Below are positions 60,553 through 64,000 of a stretch of DNA of 64,000 nucleotides, in pieces. The DNA is from Enoplosus armatus. Taxonomy: Eukaryota; Chordata; Actinopteri; Centrarchiformes; Enoplosidae. The position numbers and the translations under genes were made by a program. The stretch spans positions 20,397,241-20,461,240 of the forward strand of contig NC_092182.1 in assembly GCF_043641665.1 (NCBI RefSeq), given 5' to 3'. Under the pieces are notes generated by a model. The model saw only the letters and a list, made by a program, of their open reading frames with translations. It did not search any database and had not been told where the DNA came from. Numbering within the stretch: position 1 is the stretch's first letter; each line of letters begins with the position of its first letter.

Positions 60553-63500
60553 AAAAGGTTTAGTAAATAAAAAGGTAAAAAGTTTAAGTCAACAATGAGC
60601 CTTTAAACTTAATAAATAATGTTAAATGTGCACATTTACTACAAAGACCTCTGTCCTTTAGTGCATTATCTTTGAGTGATGATCAGTTCTAGTGTCTTTT
60701 TAGGAAAATTATCTGTAAATAAAAAAACGATTTTAATTTAATTCAGTACTGAAGGCTACTCAGATGAACATATTAACATTTTGATCAACTCGGAACTTCT
60801 CTCTCTGGATTTGGGCAGACGACAGTAAAAGAACAATGCTGAGAAAGAATATAGAGAGTTTATCTTAAGGGCAGTGTTTAAGGCCACAAATCTATTATCT
60901 AAAGTGATTTTTTTTTTACAGTGTGGCAGCGACTGTCTGTGTGCCTGCCAGCTCTCTATTTCCTCTTATCTGATGTCTAGAAATTCAAGACATTTTTTAG
61001 CAAGGGTACTGATGCGTTTCGTAATCTGTGTTTTCGTGTCAAATGGAAGAAGATTCTCATCTATCAAATATTAGTGCTGGAGATTATTCGACAGTAATGT
61101 GAAAACAGAAGCAGAGGAATAAATTGAATAGTGTAGTAAAGTATGGACTCATCATGATATACGGTGAATAATATTCTCAATCTGCCTTTTTCTCTGCATT
61201 GTTTCATTGTTGAGTCTGGCTGTAGTTGTCACCTCCCTGCAACATCTGCGTGTGTTCGTCTGTCAAGATATTCCTCCGGTCGGCCGGTAGTCACAGAGAT
61301 TAACAAATAAAGAGGGGGGGCGGGGTGGCTTAGTTTTATTTGTCTGTCAGTCTCCTCCTGCGTACAATCACTTTCTATGCCGGATGTCAGATAGCGAGGG
61401 TGCTGCTGGGAAGGCGTTGGAGGGGCCTGCCATTAAACAAAAATTAATCCTGACATGCACAGCCAGAGGCGAGGCAGCGGCGGGGAGGGGAAATTGAACC
61501 AAACCTACCCATTCATCATCAGACGGTGACATGTGCGGGGGCCCTGGTCAACATGCTAAGAGCTGCTACACACTCTCATGTACATGCACAGGCATCCTCC
61601 TGCCTCCCTCTGCTCTGAGCCAATCAGCTGCCGTCAGCTCAGGAGCCAATCAGCAGCGTGGATCTCTGCTGGAGATGTTCAGAGGCTGAAGAGAAGGGAC
61701 TGTGTCAAAGTCGTACCCTGTGAGGCAAGGCTGCATTAAAATTCATTCTGAGCTGAAGCACCAGCCTGAATACTGATCAGCACACAGGTTCTGTCCTGCA
61801 GCACTACTGAGGACAAAAAGGGCGTTTTTACGTAGGTATGTTCCCTCCATACATGTAACCATAAAAACACATGAGCAGCAGCAGAGAAGAAGAATAAAGA
61901 GAGTTAGAAAGGGGAGAGTGGGAGAAAACACAGAGCGTGAGATCCCGTTATACAAGGCTGTTGTGTCTCTGATGTGTTGCTGCAGCCCTGATAGGAAGGA
62001 AGAGAGTGAGAGAATATCTATTTATGACGGTGTGTGGGGGCAGATGTGGGCATGTAACCATATGCTGTTGCTATTTTTTGCTCTGTACATTATGTTTGTG
62101 CTTTTTGTAAATCACTTGTAAATACAGTATTTAAAAAAAGAAAAAAAAACTGGTACTTTCTCACTTCTTCCTGCCTTCATGGCTCGTCATAAATAGAGGT
62201 CTACAGCTGATAGAGAACATGATGTCATAACCTGGCGAACATGGTATTTGCAGACATAGGTTTGTTGGGAATTTAAACAAATCAAAAAGTCTGACTTTGT
62301 ACTGATGGAGGCGGTATATTTGGTTTCAATCAATTTGAAAGGTTAAGCCAATTTATAGGTCGAGGGCTGGGCAATAATTTAATTTTATCATCTATCATCT
62401 TTGAATCGTGATGACATGATCATATCTTGTCATCATTTCACACATTTCTGAAATCCAGATTAATGATGCAGAGAAAATTATAATAAAAAACTAATGAAAT
62501 TAGCTTTTACGTTTATTTAAAGTTGCAACGGAGTGTTTTGCTTTAACTTATCAGTATGAAGTCAATGGTGATAGTACAATGTAATATAGATTAATGACAC
62601 CATCTGCGTTTAGATTGGTTCCCTATGAGCCTCGCCGTTCTGTCTGCCACCGGGTACGATCTCCCAGGAAAATGAGGGCTTGATTTACGGCACAAAGGAA
62701 GTGCAAACTATTGTGCAACCAACAGAGAGAGGATAGCGCTTTTGTTTCCCCCATGTAGTGAAAATGGCGGACGGTGGAACAACCAGAGTAACTGTGGAAA
62801 CTCTACTGAGATCCGGGTTTCTTGTTCAAACTGGGATTCTTACGGTTGTTTCTTGCTTTAGACAGTAGCCAGGCTGCTAGCGGTAGTTAGTTGTTTGCAT
62901 GACGCAATGCTATGTTATTACTCAAACTTGACAAAGCTTGACAACAGCTTGCCCGCTGTGCTCATTGGATCGATCATTTTTCAACCGAGAAACCGCTGTG
63001 TTTCATGTCAGGATGCCAGACCAGAATCAGTCGACTCGGTGGAGTGGGTGGATTCAAAGGTCTGGTCCCAGGCAAATATTGTGGTGTATCAGTACCAGAA
63101 AAATATAATTATTAATATGGCGACATTGATTTCAACCGTATTGATATGAATAGTTTTGCATAGAATTTTAATCTGACAAGTTTAACCCAGCCTCCTGTGC
63201 CCCTCTGTGATCTGTATAATATTAAACCGCCTTAAAACTGAAAGCTCTTACATGTAGGTCAATTTTACGCAGACTCTTTTTTTTTTTTTTTCTCCAAAAT
63301 TGCACATTGAGATATTTGGGTAGATGTTAAATCACTGTCAATCCTGATTTGACTGGAATTTAGATTAAAGTGACCTTAATCCTTCACCTGACTCCACCCA
63401 GTACCCCCCTTCTCCTCCTATGTCAGCAAGCCGAGAGAGAGAGAGAGAGACCTATGCCATTGATTGCCAGATGTGAATTAATGTGTTATTGTGGTGACGT

Positions 63501-64000
63501 TCGGAGGAGACGAGAGAATCAGGGAGTGAACTCATGACCTGCTTGGATTTGGCGATGCAACAAGGAACAATGGCGGGGGAACGCAGCCAGAAAATCCAAC
63601 TCTGTCTTTTTTTAATTGTTTGTTTCCGTCCCACTAATTCCATTTAAATTCCTCACTCTTCCACCAGATGAAGCATTTCTCTCTGGATACAAATGAAATG
63701 TGTCTGCGAGCACATGTACTCACTGTTTACTCCACTGTGTGTCTGACTAACAGCCAAACGGAGAGTCTATACTTTCATACATGAAGTAGCTGTGAATACA
63801 TTTTGGACGTGTATAAACAGCCTCTTTTTTTCAGCAGCATCGGAGTACTTATCGTATTTCATGTGTCCCTATTTTCACATGCAATGGCTGATATCCAGCC
63901 GTCTCTGCTAAGACTAAGATTAATTGGCCGCAGCCGTTCGTCTGCTGCTGTACACCATTTGTGGGGTCCGAGCCAGACACATGCACGATCACACATATAC
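60553..64000 (+). other. Intron 1 or beyond, gene-free to window end
   Basis: No exon recognised. A paired CCAAT motif lies at 61617-61654, a T14 run at about 63277-63291 and a GA run at 63432-63449. The stretch 62360-63180 (beginning GGGCTGGGCAATAA, and including AAAATGGCGGACGGTGG) may be a mosaic of old repeats. The last 200 bases have no recognisable feature. Confidence 0.4.
61617..61654 (+). promoter_or_regulatory. Paired CCAAT (NF-Y-type) motif
   Basis: The 12-mer GAGCCAATCAGC occurs twice, at 61617-61628 and 61643-61654, with a 26-base period. Each contains the CCAATCA core of NF-Y sites, and helically phased NF-Y pairs occur in many vertebrate promoters and enhancers. No exon or CpG island is visible just downstream, so a promoter is possible but not shown. 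Confidence 0.4.

Overview
The window looks like chromosomal DNA from a ray-finned (teleost-like) fish. It is AT-rich, almost free of coding sequence and dense in (AC)n/(GT)n microsatellites. It carries several interspersed repeats of kinds I recognise from fish genomes: tRNA-derived SINE pieces, LINE reverse-transcriptase and 3'-tail remnants, and short non-autonomous repeat families. There is no operon structure, Shine-Dalgarno pattern, rRNA, tRNA gene or CRISPR array. Nearly all open frames are short, use non-ATG starts or run through simple repeats, and are of lengths expected by chance.

The one protein-coding feature I can support is a short first coding exon on the + strand at 23131-23185. 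It encodes MLNNLTDTEEGDGGAQSQ plus the first base of a Gly codon, followed by a strong GTGAGT splice donor. From memory this is the distinctive N-terminus of the KCC2b isoform of the neuronal K-Cl cotransporter SLC12A5. The exon lies at the end of a CpG-rich, purine-rich leader (about 22560-23185) that contains a CCT tract, a GA tract, a small upstream ORF and an in-frame stop that fixes the start codon. A TATA-like box at 22531 may mark the core promoter. About 2.3 kb inside the following intron, at 25483-25503 on the - strand, is a near-perfect RE1/NRSE element, the binding site of the neuronal silencer REST/NRSF. Mammalian KCC2 genes are known to carry an RE1 in intron 1, so exon and silencer support each other's identification.

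Layout: 1-22.5 kb is upstream sequence without a recognisable gene, with a SINE at 2.8 kb, a deleted SINE at 12.8-13.05 kb, a frameshifted LINE fragment at 13.8-14.2 kb, a fish repeat at 17.5 kb and a LINE 3' tail at 19.1 kb. From 22.5 to 23.2 kb is the slc12a5 promoter, leader and exon. From 23.19 kb to the end (at least 40.8 kb) is what I read as intron 1. I could not find exon 2 or any later KCC2 exon. This stretch contains the RE1, many microsatellites, three copies of one ~0.25-0.7 kb repeat family (34.2, 51.2 and 56.4 kb) and at least four copies of another (27.1, 42.0, 58.2 and 60.4 kb), in both orientations.

Identifications of repeats and of KCC2 rest on remembered family sequence, not on a search. 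The large gene-free stretches may hold conserved non-coding elements or unrecognised exons, which cannot be judged by eye.
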